NCBI GenBank assembly: GCA_030848705.1
Contig: CM061240.1
Span: 127,894,998 to 127,958,997, forward strand
Source of the DNA: Heracleum sosnowskyi
Taxonomy: Eukaryota > Streptophyta > Magnoliopsida > Apiales > Apiaceae
Reading direction: 5' to 3'
Length of the DNA stretch: 64,000 bases
The position numbers and the translations under genes were made by a program. The notes beneath the pieces were generated by a model. That model did no database searches. It saw only the letters and a program-made list of their open reading frames with translations, and was not told where the DNA came from. Shown here one piece after another: positions 10,446 to 20,973 of this stretch (the first letter of the stretch is position 1; each line of letters starts with the position of its first letter).

Positions 10446-10843
10446 GCTCTTTGTTGTGAAGCCCTATGTGTTTGCTTGTTAATGTTTTAAATTATTGTCA
10501 TCGTTTCTAGTTTCTACTGGTATTTTGGACTATCAAGAAGAACTGAAGAAGACTCTGTAATCAGTTCCCTACTTGTGCTTTGACTTGTAAGGTGCAAGAT
10601 TCGCAATTGTACTCGCTTTAATTCAATTTAATTCCACCGATCTCACTCTCACTGTTGAGGGAAAGATGCTCTACTTTGTTTTGTTTTGGTAATTGCAAAT
10701 AAATATCAGTTTTCTATCACGTTACCCTGAAAATAAATAGGATTTTCTTCCATTTATTTACAAATATAACTTAAATTTTCTTTGATAACATAACCATTTA
10801 AATGTATAGTAAGATTTGAATGATTTTAATATTTGATGTTAGT

Positions 10844-11847
10844 AGTTGTAGAGAAAATACATTAATACAAAATAAAGAGACAATTTTGATACAAAATTTC
10901 TTGCATTCCACAAGCCTGAAGTCCAACACTTCAACATGAATCATTCGGATTCCACGAGCATGATCATCATTTCCTACATTTGCTGGTCAGTTGAGTTGCG
11001 CAAATTCCTGACATTATTTAAGAGCAACTCCAAGGGTAACGAACCATTACTTATATTGTGTTCACCTGGACTAATTCAGGGGTTTGATTCAAAATTCTTG
11101 CTTCAACCATCATGTTCCTTATCAATAATTTTTAGGTGAGAGAAACTCATACCCTATATTTGGGGAAGCAATTCTGCTCCCCTATAATTGACACATCATC
11201 TTCCACTACCTCTATCCTCCATATTTACTAATTAAATATTCAATATTACTCTCATCATCCTCCATTTTTACTAATTAAATATTATTTTTGAAATATAGGG
11301 AAGTAATATAGGGAATATCGTTGGAGTGAAATAGCTTTTTAGTTCCCTATATTTTAGGTAACCGTTTATTTATAATATTTTAGGGATTGAAAATAGAAAC
11401 CTTCTTGGAGTTGCTCTAAATTTTGTTTTAAAACTTTACTCAAACATGAGTTGCACAAATTTTAATAAGAAAATTTATATACACATGTATGCCAGAGTTC
11501 TATCATTTAATTTAAAATTTTATATTGATTAATTGAATCATACATGTAATTTAAAAAAAAATTAGGATGATTTCCCGGATTTCCAGAATTTTCATTAATT
11601 TAGCCAGTGGCTCCCAAGAAATTTCGAGGAACCTTCGTGAGTACGAGAAAAATCAATCAAAGTAAGTAAAGTAAGTAACTTTACTTTATTAATGAAAATG
11701 ACTCTGTCGGCCTGTCCAGTAGTGGGGTGAATTATTTTCTTTGAGAGTACAACTTTACTTTGAAAAAGTTTACTTTGCTTCGCATTGTGGATTTGTGGTC
11801 CAGTCCGAGAATCTTCCTGACGTCATTACAAATACATCAGATGCAAT
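10844..11847. repeat. Second arm of the local segmental duplication (no LINE)
   Basis: Matches 3463-3615, 9010-9304 and 9800-9975 in order. It lacks the LINE and the 9305 MITE but has its own MITE at 11022. The homology ends at about 11847, within the promoter-like block and before any TATA box or gene, so this promoter copy is orphaned. Confidence 0.85.
11022..11416. mobile_element. Tourist-like MITE (PIF/Harbinger type)
   Basis: Inverted ends GAGCAACTCCAAG and CTTGGAGTTGCTC with TAA on both sides (11019-11021, 11417-11419). The 3-bp TAA duplication is typical of PIF/Harbinger MITEs. The duplicate arm after 9010 lacks it. No ORF of its own. Confidence 0.85.
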
Positions 11848-12035
11848 AATGTAACTTTTACGTAATAAGCATTTATATTAGAGTAAATTTCACCTTGCAT
11901 CATATTATTTTTGTTTGAAAATAGATTTGGTTTAACACTTTTAACAAATGAACTTTGCATCTCACTAGAATGTTTGCCGATACAGTTTGCATCAATGTCA
12001 AGTCATCTAAATTTGCTCTTTTAATGTTAAATTTT

Positions 12036-12225
12036 GAGATTATTTATGTAATTAGACAACTATATATGCACATAACCAAATCTGTGACCTTGATTAGCTC
12101 CGTTAATGTTAAATTATTAGGTTATTTATGTAATTGGACAATTATATATGCACATAACAAAATCCTGATGTTAAATTATTAGGTTATTTATGTAATTCGA
12201 CAATTATATATACACATAACAAAAC
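12036..12225. repeat. Three tandem copies of a ~60-bp AT-rich unit
   Basis: The unit contains GTTATTTATGTAATTNGACA then ATATATGCACATAAC. Copies 2 and 3 (from about 12109 and 12169) are 60 bp apart and close; copy 1 is more diverged. The small ORF across it is an artefact of the repeat. Confidence 0.7.
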
Positions 12226-12308
12226 CCGTGGCCTATGACAGTGAAACTATATTGAGCTAGTGGAGATTATAATTTCATAAGGACTAAAGTAAATTTGTAT
12301 TCACTATA

Positions 12309-12544
12309 TCCCTCTTATTTTTTTACACTTTTCTTTTTGGTACGTTCCTCTCATTTTATAATATAAAATTCAATCACATTCATTACTTTCCTCCACTATA
12401 CCTACTTTATACCCACTTTATATATTAAATATTAATCGGTCCCACTACTTTACTCATTTTTCTTACTTTTTTCTATTAATTTATATTTTTTTTTAACCTT
12501 CGTGCCGTCCCCTCAATATAAAGAATTGAGGGGGACGGAGGGAG
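12309..12544. mobile_element. Stowaway-like MITE, degenerate left end
   Basis: The right end reads GGGGGACGGAGGGAG followed by TA, the standard Stowaway terminus. The left end TCCCTCTTATTTTTTTACAC is a weaker inverse match preceded by TA. No ORF. Confidence 0.7.
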
Positions 12545-12666
12545 TAATTTATAATGTTAATCTTTTTATGCTTACTACATTTAAAAATAATAGCTAGTTA
12601 TACTTATTTATTTATACTCAATTATTGTAAATTTTTAATTACATGTTTTAATTTTCTATTCTATAC

Positions 12667-12668
<2 letters not shown>

Positions 12669-12709
<41 letters not shown>
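12669..12709. repeat. (TA)n microsatellite
   Basis: About 40 bases of alternating TA. The DNA between here and 12930 is AT-rich with no gene. Confidence 0.9.
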
Positions 12710-12711
<2 letters not shown>

Positions 12712-12931
12712 TTTGAATTCAAAAGGGTTTAATACAATCTAATTAGTCCCACATTATAACAACTCTTTAAATTTTTATACTGTATAATTTTATTTTTTTT
12801 ATTATATTTAATATTCAATCACAATTTTTACTTGTAAATTACTTAATCTCACATCAAAAGTATTAAAAGTTAAAACAAACACCTTCTTGTTTATAACACT
12901 AGACACATGGATAAAACAATGATGCAACATG

Positions 12932-13489
12932 AATTTTTTTACTAGTCTTTTATATACATTAATTTCTGACTTGATGATGAAAAGATCTTGAGAACGAGTA
13001 AATATATTATTTCACAAAAAAAATTAGGTTACACTACAAGAGGAACGAACAATTGTGACTGAATTTTAGTAAGTTTCAGTCGCAAGTTCAAATTACGAGA
13101 GAATTATTACATTCCGTCGCAAGGTACTTTGTGACGAAAAATTTTCGTCACAATGTTAATATTTTATTATTATTTTTCCTAAACAAGTAATAATTTAATA
13201 ATTTACTTTCCCGTTTCTAGTTTTTAGGCGGACTAATTTTCCCGCTAAGACACTTTGTGACAGAAATCTTAAATATTCTGTCGTAAATTTGAACTTGGGA
13301 CGGAATGTAAAGTCCACCGTAACGTACTTTGCGATAGATTGTCCGTCGTTAATTACTTTGTGACGGATTCTCATATATTTCGTCGATAAATTTTTTTACT
13401 AGTTTTTTATATACATTAATTTCTGACGTGATGATGAAAAGATTTTGAGAACGTGTAAATATATTATTTCACAAAAAAAAAATAGGTTA
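12932..13489. mobile_element. CACTA-like fragment between 100-bp direct repeats
   Basis: 12932-13031 and 13388-13489 are near-identical (CATTAATTTCTGAC ... GATGATGAAAAGAT). Between them, 13032 begins CACTACAAGA, the CACTA-superfamily terminus, followed by repeated 'tttgtgacgg/ccgtcgcaa' words in both orientations. A 25-base near-palindrome (TTGTGACGAAAA mirrored) lies at about 13129. No right-hand CACTA end was found, so this is a partial or rearranged element. Confidence 0.5.
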
Positions 13490-14740
13490 ATTAAAATGAA
13501 AAAAAATCACAAAAATATTTCATTTCATGGATTTCGAGAATTATCAAACATATATAGGAGTTGAGAGATTTTTGATTATTAAGGAAAAAATGTCTCTTGG
13601 GATGAAACTCGAGTGAGTCGTGTAAGTAGACATTGTTTAACGAGGTCATGACATTTTCATTGTTACCGTTTTCAAATCACCCATCAAGTCATCACATTTA
13701 CATTGCTACTACATTTAAAATCACCGATATCTCACATGTGAAAGTGATAGTATTAATAAGTTGTTCTATACACAACACAACAAATATCAAACAACAATTT
13801 CTTAACTATACAAATTTGGGATAAATCAATTAAAATATCGTAGGAAATTTAAATCATGTTTTGCAATAGCTAGTAGTTGCTTTGTTTTGCACATGAAATG
13901 AGGATCAAGCATCACACGAAATTTAAATCATGTTTTGTATTATTGTTTCATTCCCAAGGCATTTTTTATTGTACTGTGTTCAAATATCAGTTTTATATGA
14001 ATTTATGTTGTATTTGTTTTTGTATCTTTTTGAACCCGGGAAAGAATTTTTTATTCAACGTTAAGTTTTAATATCTTCATATCTCACGAAAAAATATTTT
14101 AATTTCACAACATTCGTTACCGCTAAAATTTTAGAGCAAATCAGTGGTCTAGCTACTTATTATATGCAAAATGTTAAAAATCACAGCAACCTTTCGCCTC
14201 CAACAACAGAAAAATTATAGCCCTCCGACTATGACGCACGAACCAAAATAATAATCAGAAAACTAAATTGCTTATACGTATTTAGAAATTTGTATTTTCC
14301 TAATGAAGATGTACATCTTTTAGAGTTGAGTTTAGTAAGTTAATCTTTATTTTTAAAAAAGAAAACTTACAATATTTATGTCATATAAATACGACTCATT
14401 CGTGGTTTCAGAAAAAGATTTAAATGCAAATATTTATATAATTTCCGTTGTAAAAAACAAAGATGCATTGTAAATGATGTAGGTAAATTAGTAACTGGCA
14501 CACAGCTCACAAGGTAACTTTCCGACTACATTAATGACAAATACATGTATATTGGAAAAACCAGCATTTTTTGGGGGAATTAAAACTCGAGAAAATGAAC
14601 CGTCAAATCAACTTTTACGCATCCAAGTAAAAACCTCGTATGTTATACAATGTATTTGACTATCAGTCTCGTATGTCTCTTCCTGTACAACCTTTACACT
14701 TACGAGACTAAGATGTGACTCTGTGTTTCATATTTCCTCC
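13490..14740. other. Gene-free AT-rich stretch
   Basis: No ORF with coding character and no clear transposon ends. 14524-14740 is the upstream region of the next gene. Confidence 0.5.
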
Positions 14741-14747
14741 TATATAA
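14741..14747 (+). promoter_or_regulatory. TATA box of the 14801 gene
   Basis: TATATAA in TTTCCTCCTATATAACCAGC, 60 bp before the ATG. Same context as the two paralogues. Confidence 0.7.
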
Positions 14748-14800
14748 CCAGCAAACTCTCCGCTTAAGGATAATAAGTATTGGGATTTGGGTAAGTGAAA

Positions 14801-15061
14801 ATGGGTGGTTCTAAAAGCACAAAAGCGGGTGGTTCAAGCACGAAAACAGGTGGTTCTAAAAGCATGAATATCGGTGGTTCTACGAACGCAAAAGTGTCAA
14901 CTCCAAAAGGTCCTGGTTCGTCTTCTGGAACCAAAATAGGTGCTCCAAAGGACCATGGATCCGCAGGCAAAGTAATGAAGGCGCCTGGTCAAGATGGTTT
15001 CATCTTCAGGCAAGCCTTTGAGAGTGATCCTAAAAGCTATTTCCAAGGCTTCCGTGATTGA
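14801..15061 (+). CDS. Small unknown protein, KxPGxxGxI/FESxPKxYF family, copy 2
   Basis: 86 residues from ATG 14801. A longer frame exists only by using a GTG at 14795, which is unlikely in a plant. The N-terminus MGGSKS fits the N-myristoylation consensus (Gly2, Ser6). Residues 2-35 are low complexity, four GGS/T blocks rich in Lys and Ser. The hydrophobic segment of copies 1 and 3 is absent. The C-terminus carries VMKAPGQDGFIF and FESDPKSYFQGFRD, best matching copy 3. Membrane attachment through the lipid and role are inference; the function is unknown. Confidence 0.75.
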   Translation: MGGSKSTKAGGSSTKTGGSKSMNIGGSTNAKVSTPKGPGSSSGTKIGAPKDHGSAGKVMKAPGQDGFIFRQAFESDPKSYFQGFRD

Positions 15062-15494
15062 GGTTGAAAGTTTAAGCATTTCAGTTCTATCTATGCAATA
15101 TTTAATATAAAGTCTCCGTAATTTGTGATCATTAATAAGTGTCCAAGCATTATTAATATTTCTACTATATGTTCTTGATTTTTAGTGTGCATGCTAATGA
15201 TTAGTAAAATACATATAATTAATCGACTAATTATTTTTTATGAGAATACGAACTATACATAAAGTAAAATAATTCGCTAATAGAATTTGAATGTGTCACG
15301 AGGTGGACATTGATTACAGAGAGTTTATAACATTTGGATTACTGCACTTTTCTAAATCACTCATATCACATTATTAACAGAGCAATTAGTTTTTCATTCG
15401 TAATTAGCAGCAAAGAACTTGACCATCAGGTCAATTAATATTAATTACACAACGTACGAGACTATCTGTTTCATATTCTAGCTCTTACGTTTCC
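15062..15494. other. Intergenic region between copies 2 and 3
   Basis: AT-rich, no gene. The last 80 bp (CGTACGAGACTATCTGTTTC and on) resemble the upstream region of copy 2, so it is the copy 3 promoter. Confidence 0.5.
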
Positions 15495-15502
15495 TATATA
15501 AA
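15495..15502 (+). promoter_or_regulatory. TATA box of the 15560 gene
   Basis: TATATAAA in TTTCCTATATAAACCAACC, 65 bp before the ATG. Confidence 0.75.
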
Positions 15503-15559
15503 CCAACCTTCTCTTCGATCCACCAAACTAACAAGTACGAATATTACTTTGAATTACAA

Positions 15560-15871
15560 ATGGGTTGTTGTGAAAGCAAAGAGAGGTCTAGTAGTCCAAA
15601 AGGTGATGGCTTGTACTTCTTAGGAATTGAAATAGATGAAAAGAAAAAGAAAGAGATGGTAGAGGCAGCCAAGGTTGTCGATGCCTTGCTGGCGGCTGGT
15701 GTGGTTGCATGGGGTGTTTCTAGTTTATTAAGTTCTGGATCATCAGGGAACAAGAAAGTTATGAAAGCTCCCGGTAGAAATGGTTACATTTTCGGGGAAG
15801 ACTTTGAGAGTGTTCCCAAAAGCTATTTCAAAACCTTCGTGATTAAGCTCTTAATGTTTGTTAATGTCTAG
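15560..15871 (+). CDS. Small unknown protein, KxPGxxGxI/FESxPKxYF family, copy 3 (altered C-terminus)
   Basis: 103 residues. The N-terminus MGCCESKE is a strong acylation signal: Gly2 for myristoylation, Cys3 and Cys4 for palmitoylation. A charged stretch with KKKKEMVEAAK is followed by a hydrophobic segment (about 42-60, LLAAGVVAWGVSSLL) shared with copy 1. Then come VMKAPGRNGYIF and FESVPKSYF. Compared with copy 2 (ending FRD-stop), one base is missing near 15838. The frame therefore runs on as VIKLLMFVNV instead of stopping after FRD. Function unknown; likely membrane-associated. Confidence 0.75.
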   Translation: MGCCESKERSSSPKGDGLYFLGIEIDEKKKKEMVEAAKVVDALLAAGVVAWGVSSLLSSGSSGNKKVMKAPGRNGYIFGEDFESVPKSYFKTFVIKLLMFVNV

Positions 15872-15890
15872 CCTATATGTGTTTGTTAAT

Positions 15891-16502
15891 TGATAGGTAC
15901 CCCAAATACAACCACCTTAGGAAGCAACACATGTCCAACAACCGACGTGACACATTGTGGTCGTTACCTACTTCAGACCCGCCAGACGTTATTCGACACT
16001 TAGCTCTATCTCACCTCTTGAACGAGGACATGCATGTTTTTAAAAGCTGTTTGTTTCGTTTATTCTTTTATCATTCATCAATATTTTATTCCCATTTTAC
16101 ATAGATAATATTATAACAATAAAGCACCCGCTTATAGAGCAATAATACACCCCAATTATCTAATACCATTCAACAAGAAGGCTCAACTGTAGCAGCCAAG
16201 TACAACTGCTCAACTGTAACGACACACAAAGCATAAAGCAACAACTGTAGAGGTAAGGCCATCCCGTGCCTTGTAGCTACAGTGCCCGCCACCTAGGCTA
16301 CAGTGGCTTGAAGGTCTCACCTATAAATACCATGCTCAAGTCACATTGAAAACACACTCTGAATTCTCCACATCAAATACTACTCTCTCTCTCTCGATTA
16401 TTAGTCTGATTATCATTATTTCAATTACTTATTCTCACATCGCGGCCACCACCTCCGAGCAATAAGACGCCCAATCTTAGATGAAGTCAGTAGAAGTTAT
16501 CA
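15891..16502. mobile_element. Solo LTR-like insertion in the 3' region of copy 3
   Basis: 612 bp starting TGATAG and ending TTATCA, with TTAAT repeated at 15886-15890 and 16503-16507 as a 5-bp target duplication. It contains CCTATAAATACC (about 16320) as a likely retrotransposon TATA box. Sequence beyond it (CCAATGTAATCAGTTCC) matches the 3' region of copy 1 (CTGTAATCAGTTCCC), so it interrupts the transcript end of the 15560 gene. Confidence 0.75.
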
Positions 16503-16507
16503 TTAAT

Positions 16508-17499
16508 GTTCTCGGGTTGTTGCTAATGATTATTAGTGGTATTTCCGAGGATAAGATGAAGCCAATGTAATCAGTTCCTTGATTATCTAAATGTCTATGC
16601 AATTTTAGAAAACAGAACAAATGTTTTTATTTTCTTGGAAAAAAGGCAACATCGAAGATTCAAAGTGAAAAGTTTGCTCATTACCGATTCGATCACGCTT
16701 TTATGTATAAGCTATACTCAAACACAAGTTCTAAATTTGTTAAGACTATTAAATATTGAAACAAAATATGTTGATAAAATACAAATGAGCCATGAAGTAG
16801 ACATTGGTTAAGTGGCAACTACTTAGTCACATGTAGAATGTGGTACTTCTGAGAATTGCGTGAACTTGTGTGTATAGTGTTTAGTTTCTGTTATAAATTT
16901 GGTCTCGTATTGACAAGTGCTTAACAACTAACTAAAACCTACCATTAAATCATAATTTATTTAATAGTTTTGGTTTTAGTAACCTTGTTTAATATTAATA
17001 AATAATTCAGATATTGAAGAAAATTAAAATTCATCAATTCAGTATAAGACTATGGTTACCTGTCGAATTTATTGTGAAACATATAAGAAAATTGCTATAA
17101 TTTTTAAGAAATTAATATTGAAATTAATTAATTTTTTGCATATGCTTTTAAATTATTAAAATCTTTACATCCATACGGTTGATTATTTAAATTAATTTTT
17201 TATAAATTAAAAACTCCAACCCTAAACTATACGCAACCCCTAAATGCTTATATATTTACCCCATTTTATCGTTGATGTAACAACTTATAAAGAATTTTTT
17301 TATTTAGCAAATATTATTTTCTTAAAAAATTTATAATCAATATGACATGTCTTCTCGGTACTCTCATATTTTTTCTTCTCGGTACTCTCATATTTTTTTT
17401 GTACTTTTTCAAACAAACTACATACTTATTTATTTTTCTTGAAAGTATTTAATAAGTAAAAATTCAAATTTCTCGTATCATTTAATATTTTTTTATACA
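16508..17499. other. 3' flank of copy 3 and AT-rich DNA
   Basis: Begins with copy 3 3'-flank sequence, then very AT-rich DNA with no gene. A 21-bp unit containing TTCTCGGTACTCTCATATTT occurs twice in tandem near 17351-17393. Confidence 0.5.
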
Positions 17500-17930
17500 A
17501 ACTAAATTTGTACATATCATAACCGACATTCTTGTATTTATTGATATTTTTTCATGATATTTATTCACATTTAAATATTTAATAACATTTTTTTTTAAAT
17601 TGCAAAGAAAACCCTTCGACGGAATTCTGTCACTTTTATAAATGCAACTGAAAACTGTCGAATTTAGTTTTGAATCGTGTGAAAATTTTTGGCGGGATTG
17701 TTCCCGCATTTTTTTGGCGGAATTGTTCCCGCATTTTTTTGGCGGGATTGTTTGGATTTCGATAGCACAAAAAATTCTGATCGAATTTAGTACAAAATTC
17801 GACAGAATAATTTCGACAGAAACTAATGACGACAAAATGTCGTCGAGTTTAGTCGCAGTCCCAAGTTTCAACTAATTTGTGTCGAATTTGGTTTCTATCG
17901 AATTTGTTTTGTCGAAATTAGTCTTACTGT
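17500..17930 (-). mobile_element. Terminal fragment of the same CACTA family as 40635
   Basis: Read on the minus strand it follows the first ~450 bp of the 40635 element: repeated AATTCGACAGAA words, GCGGGAACAATCC, then AAAGTGACAGAATTCCGTCG. Its outer end (TCTTACTGTG) is a decayed form of CTTGTAGTG. The rest of the element is missing, and a Pack-MULE has inserted at its edge. ORFs on both strands are repeat artefacts. Confidence 0.75.
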
Positions 17931-17943
17931 GAAATTAAAAGTA

Positions 17944-18149
17944 GACTTAATTGCAGAAACATGGCCTCAGTTATTTTTTTTTTGCAGAGAAATGGCTTAA
18001 GTATAGAAACATGCACGGGTGTGGCCGAATAATTTTTTTTTTTGCACCCGATTGCATTCCGTGAAATGGGTTAGACGGGCGTTACTTTTTCAAGGGTAAA
18101 TATGTCCACAGCATTTTCAACGGCTATATACATACACAATACAATATAT
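17944..18149 (+). repeat. Pack-MULE left terminal inverted repeat
   Basis: Inverse of 19565-19779 with few differences: GCACGGGTGTGGCCGAATAA, then GCATTCCGTGAAATGGGTTA and ACAGCATTTTCAACGGCTAT. Confidence 0.9.
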
Positions 18150-19021
18150 ATGGGTAGTTCAAGAGGAAATATGATGTCTGTGATCAGCAAGGAGTTCTGT
18201 TCATCATCTGAGGTAGTTTTCGTAGTCCGAAAGAGGCCACATGTGGTAACAGGAGGAGGTTTGTTGTCACAGATTGCAGAAGCCAAAATGTTGTTTTTAG
18301 AGTGGAGGGATGTGGTGTTCTTGGTAAAAAGGATGAGCTGCTACTAAGGGATGATGATGGTGATCCTTTGCTTCTCATTCGCAGAAAGGTATGGTCTTTT
18401 GTGAGAATGCGTAATGGCACTGTATTTAACAATTGCTCTAATTTTATTATGTGAAAGTGAATTGAAAGTTGCAATTGTTTTTTTGTTAATGTGCAGGGTG
18501 GGCTAGTAGAAGCTCTAGGCATTTATAGGCAATGAAGAGGATATTCTACTTTGGAGTATGAGAAATCTCAGAAACCAGTTTTTAGAGTGAAGGAGCCTAA
18601 TTATTCATGCATAATAAATCCAAACCAGATCAAGATCTCCATCGATGCAAGGGCATATAATAACCATAACCAAGATTTCGAGATTAAGGGCTACTTTCCG
18701 GATAGGGCATGCAGCATAATGGACTCCAAGGGCATTGTTATAGCAAAGGTACTGGTTCATGATGTTGCTACAAATCCATTTTATGTATCTGGATTGTTCA
18801 GATTTAGTCATGAACTGACCTCGTTTATTCTCAAAACAATTTTCAAACAAACCATAACATATATTTGCTTTTACATTCATGTATAGGTTGGTGTAAAGGA
18901 AGGACTGGTGGCAAACAATGATATGTACAATGTTTTGGTGAAGCCTGGAGTTGATCAAGCATTTGTCTTTGGAGTCATCGCAGTTCTGGACTATATATAT
19001 AATGGATCTACTAGATGTTAA
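18150..19021 (+). pseudogene. Captured LURP-one-related (LOR, DUF567) gene, broken
   Basis: Three exons of a LURP-one-related gene are recognisable. Exon 1 starts at ATG 18150 and ends near 18389. Exon 2 runs from about 18497 to 18748 (LVEALGIYRQ, FRVKEPNYSCII, GYFPDRACSIMDSKG). Exon 3 is 18888-19021 (VGVKEGLVANNDMYNVLVKP, then DQAFVFGVIAVLDYIY). Introns have GT-AG borders. Two breaks are visible: a one-base loss near 18260 shifts the exon 1 frame, and a TGA lies after IYRQ near 18533 where Trp is expected. LOR proteins have a tubby-like fold and some act in plant defence; this copy cannot encode one. Confidence 0.85.
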
Positions 19022-19114
19022 AACTAGCCAGGACATCTTTTCACTTTTTATTATTTCATATCTGTCTACAGATTGTTCTGTATGTAATTAGAATAACAGC
19101 TCTAGAATTTATTA

Positions 19115-19555
19115 AAACTAGACAGGATCAAAGTACTCACCATGCTGAAAATCCCCGGAAACTTTTGCAAACTTAGCTCCTGCACAATTCTTACTGAAAG
19201 ATTGTTGAACACGATTACATTGCTGAAATTAATGACTTCACCTATTTCTCTATGTGAAGGTTTTGATGTTGTGAAACCAACATGTTCATCAACTTCGAAA
19301 TATTCGAAAATGCCAATGTTCCTTGAGCTTAGCACTGGGGCAACAATAGAATCTAAAGGAACTTCAGCTACGAAAGTTTGTCCATACACATACTGTTCTC
19401 TTAATGGTCATCACCATGATCCTCAACCTCCATTAAAGAGCTTCTTGTCAGAAAAGAGGCGTATGTTGAAGGCTCAGAAGGGTATCAAGCTTGGATGTCT
19501 ATCGGAACGAAGACCTAAGCCATCGCAAGAAAGAAAAGCAAAAAATGAAAAGCAA
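19115..19555 (+). pseudogene. Captured fragment of a plant calmodulin-binding-like protein
   Basis: The frame contains CPYTYCSLNGHHH, PPLKSFLSEKRRMLKAQKG and RRPKPSQERK, a block I recognise from plant calmodulin-binding-domain proteins. Only this internal block is present. The frame runs directly into the right TIR, so the apparent C-terminus is transposon-encoded. The 169-residue frame starting at 19142 may be expressible as a chimaera, but nothing shows that it is. Confidence 0.65.
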
Positions 19556-19564
19556 ACAATTGGG

Positions 19565-19779
19565 GGATGTATATATATTGTATTGTGTATCTATATAGCC
19601 GTTGAAAATGTTGTGGACATATTTACCCTTGAAAAAGTAACGTCCGTCTAACCCATTTCACGGAATGCAATCGGGTGCAAAAACAACAATTATTCGGCCA
19701 CACCCGTGCATGTTTTTATACTTAAGCCATTTCTCTGCAAAAAAAATAATAACTGAGGCCATGTTTCTGCAATTAAGTC
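19565..19779 (-). repeat. Pack-MULE right terminal inverted repeat
   Basis: Inverse of 17944-18149 with small indels, including a short A-tract change near 19680. Confidence 0.9.
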
Positions 19780-19927
19780 TTAAAAGTACATATTCAAACT
19801 TGCATTCAAAGAAATGAAATATAAATTTAACATTTGGAGATTAAGGTAAGTCTTAAAATTTATACCAGACTATTACTAATAAAAATTTATAAACAAACTA
19901 TAAGTGGTATCTATTAACAAACAAACA

Positions 19928-19931
<4 letters not shown>

Positions 19932-19998
<67 letters not shown>
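19932..19998. repeat. (AT)n microsatellite
   Basis: About 66 bases of alternating AT. 19999-20970 after it is AT-rich with no supported gene and further short AT runs near 20335 and 20512-20550. Confidence 0.9.
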
Positions 19999-19999
<1 letters not shown>

Positions 20000-20973
20000 G
20001 CTATTGATCAAATACAAACATCTTTTAAAATACAAACTAAGAACCAATATAAACCCTTAGATTAATATAATCTAATGGCCCCCCCTATATGCACAAAACA
20101 CAACTAAAATACACCCTCCCACACACAATCACACTTATTCCCCTCCGTTTTTAATTTGACTTTTTCTGTCAATCGGAAATCTTTTTTTGAAATCCGACTT
20201 CGCCGTATTTTTCTCCATCTCCCAACGATCGATTTGCATACCATATGTGCTATGTTTCGACGCGATTTGAAAAAAAATTATTTAGTTTGTAGGTTTGTAG
20301 TCTAAGAGTGGTTTGTATTAGAGTAAACCCCTATATATATATATATTTATTTAATTTACATGTGTAAGATAATATATTTATAACATATTTTATTCTTAAT
20401 TTCAACGATACAAAAATATCTTACACTAAAATGTGTACAAAATACATAAATAATTATTTGGTGTAACAAATATAAACAACCGTCACTTAAGATTAATAAT
20501 GTCACAAGAATATATATATATATATAAATAAATAAATAAATATATATATATATAATTTTTTAGGAAAAAATGTGAGAACAAATTTTAGTGCTATTATAAT
20601 AGAATTTTTGTGAGAAACATCGGAAAAATAGATTTTCACATGATAGTTTCAATGTAAAAGATAAAATATTATAATTTATATTTATTAATAAATTTTAGCA
20701 GAAAAAAAATGAAATGGCAATTGCCAGAATTTAGGAGGGAGAGGGACAAAAAAAGAAGCAATAAAATGACATGAATGGAACAATGTACGAATGTAGTCCC
20801 CATGATTCCTTTATACTTGAATTTGTTAGCACTACGTGATGATCAGTAGGGATTAAAAGAATCGTGTACGTTTTTTTATTTTTTTGCAACTCATTGTATT
20901 TATTTATAAATAAAGAAAGAACACAAATATTTGAATAGCAAAAAATCCTACACTAACCAAGCACTACGTAATA

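Larger units (their letters stand above)
17944..19779. mobile_element. Pack-MULE (Mutator-like element with captured host genes)
   Basis: Long inverted ends: about 17944-18149 and 19565-19779, starting GACTTAATTGCAGAAACATG. A perfect 9-bp target duplication TTAAAAGTA (17935-17943, 19780-19788) is the Mutator hallmark. No transposase is present. The interior carries a LURP-one-related gene with introns and a separate calmodulin-binding protein fragment, both on the plus strand. Confidence 0.9.

Noticed and set aside
14795..14800. Two-residue N-terminal extension of copy 2
   Set aside because: Depends on a GTG start; the ATG at 14801 restores an MGGSKS terminus.
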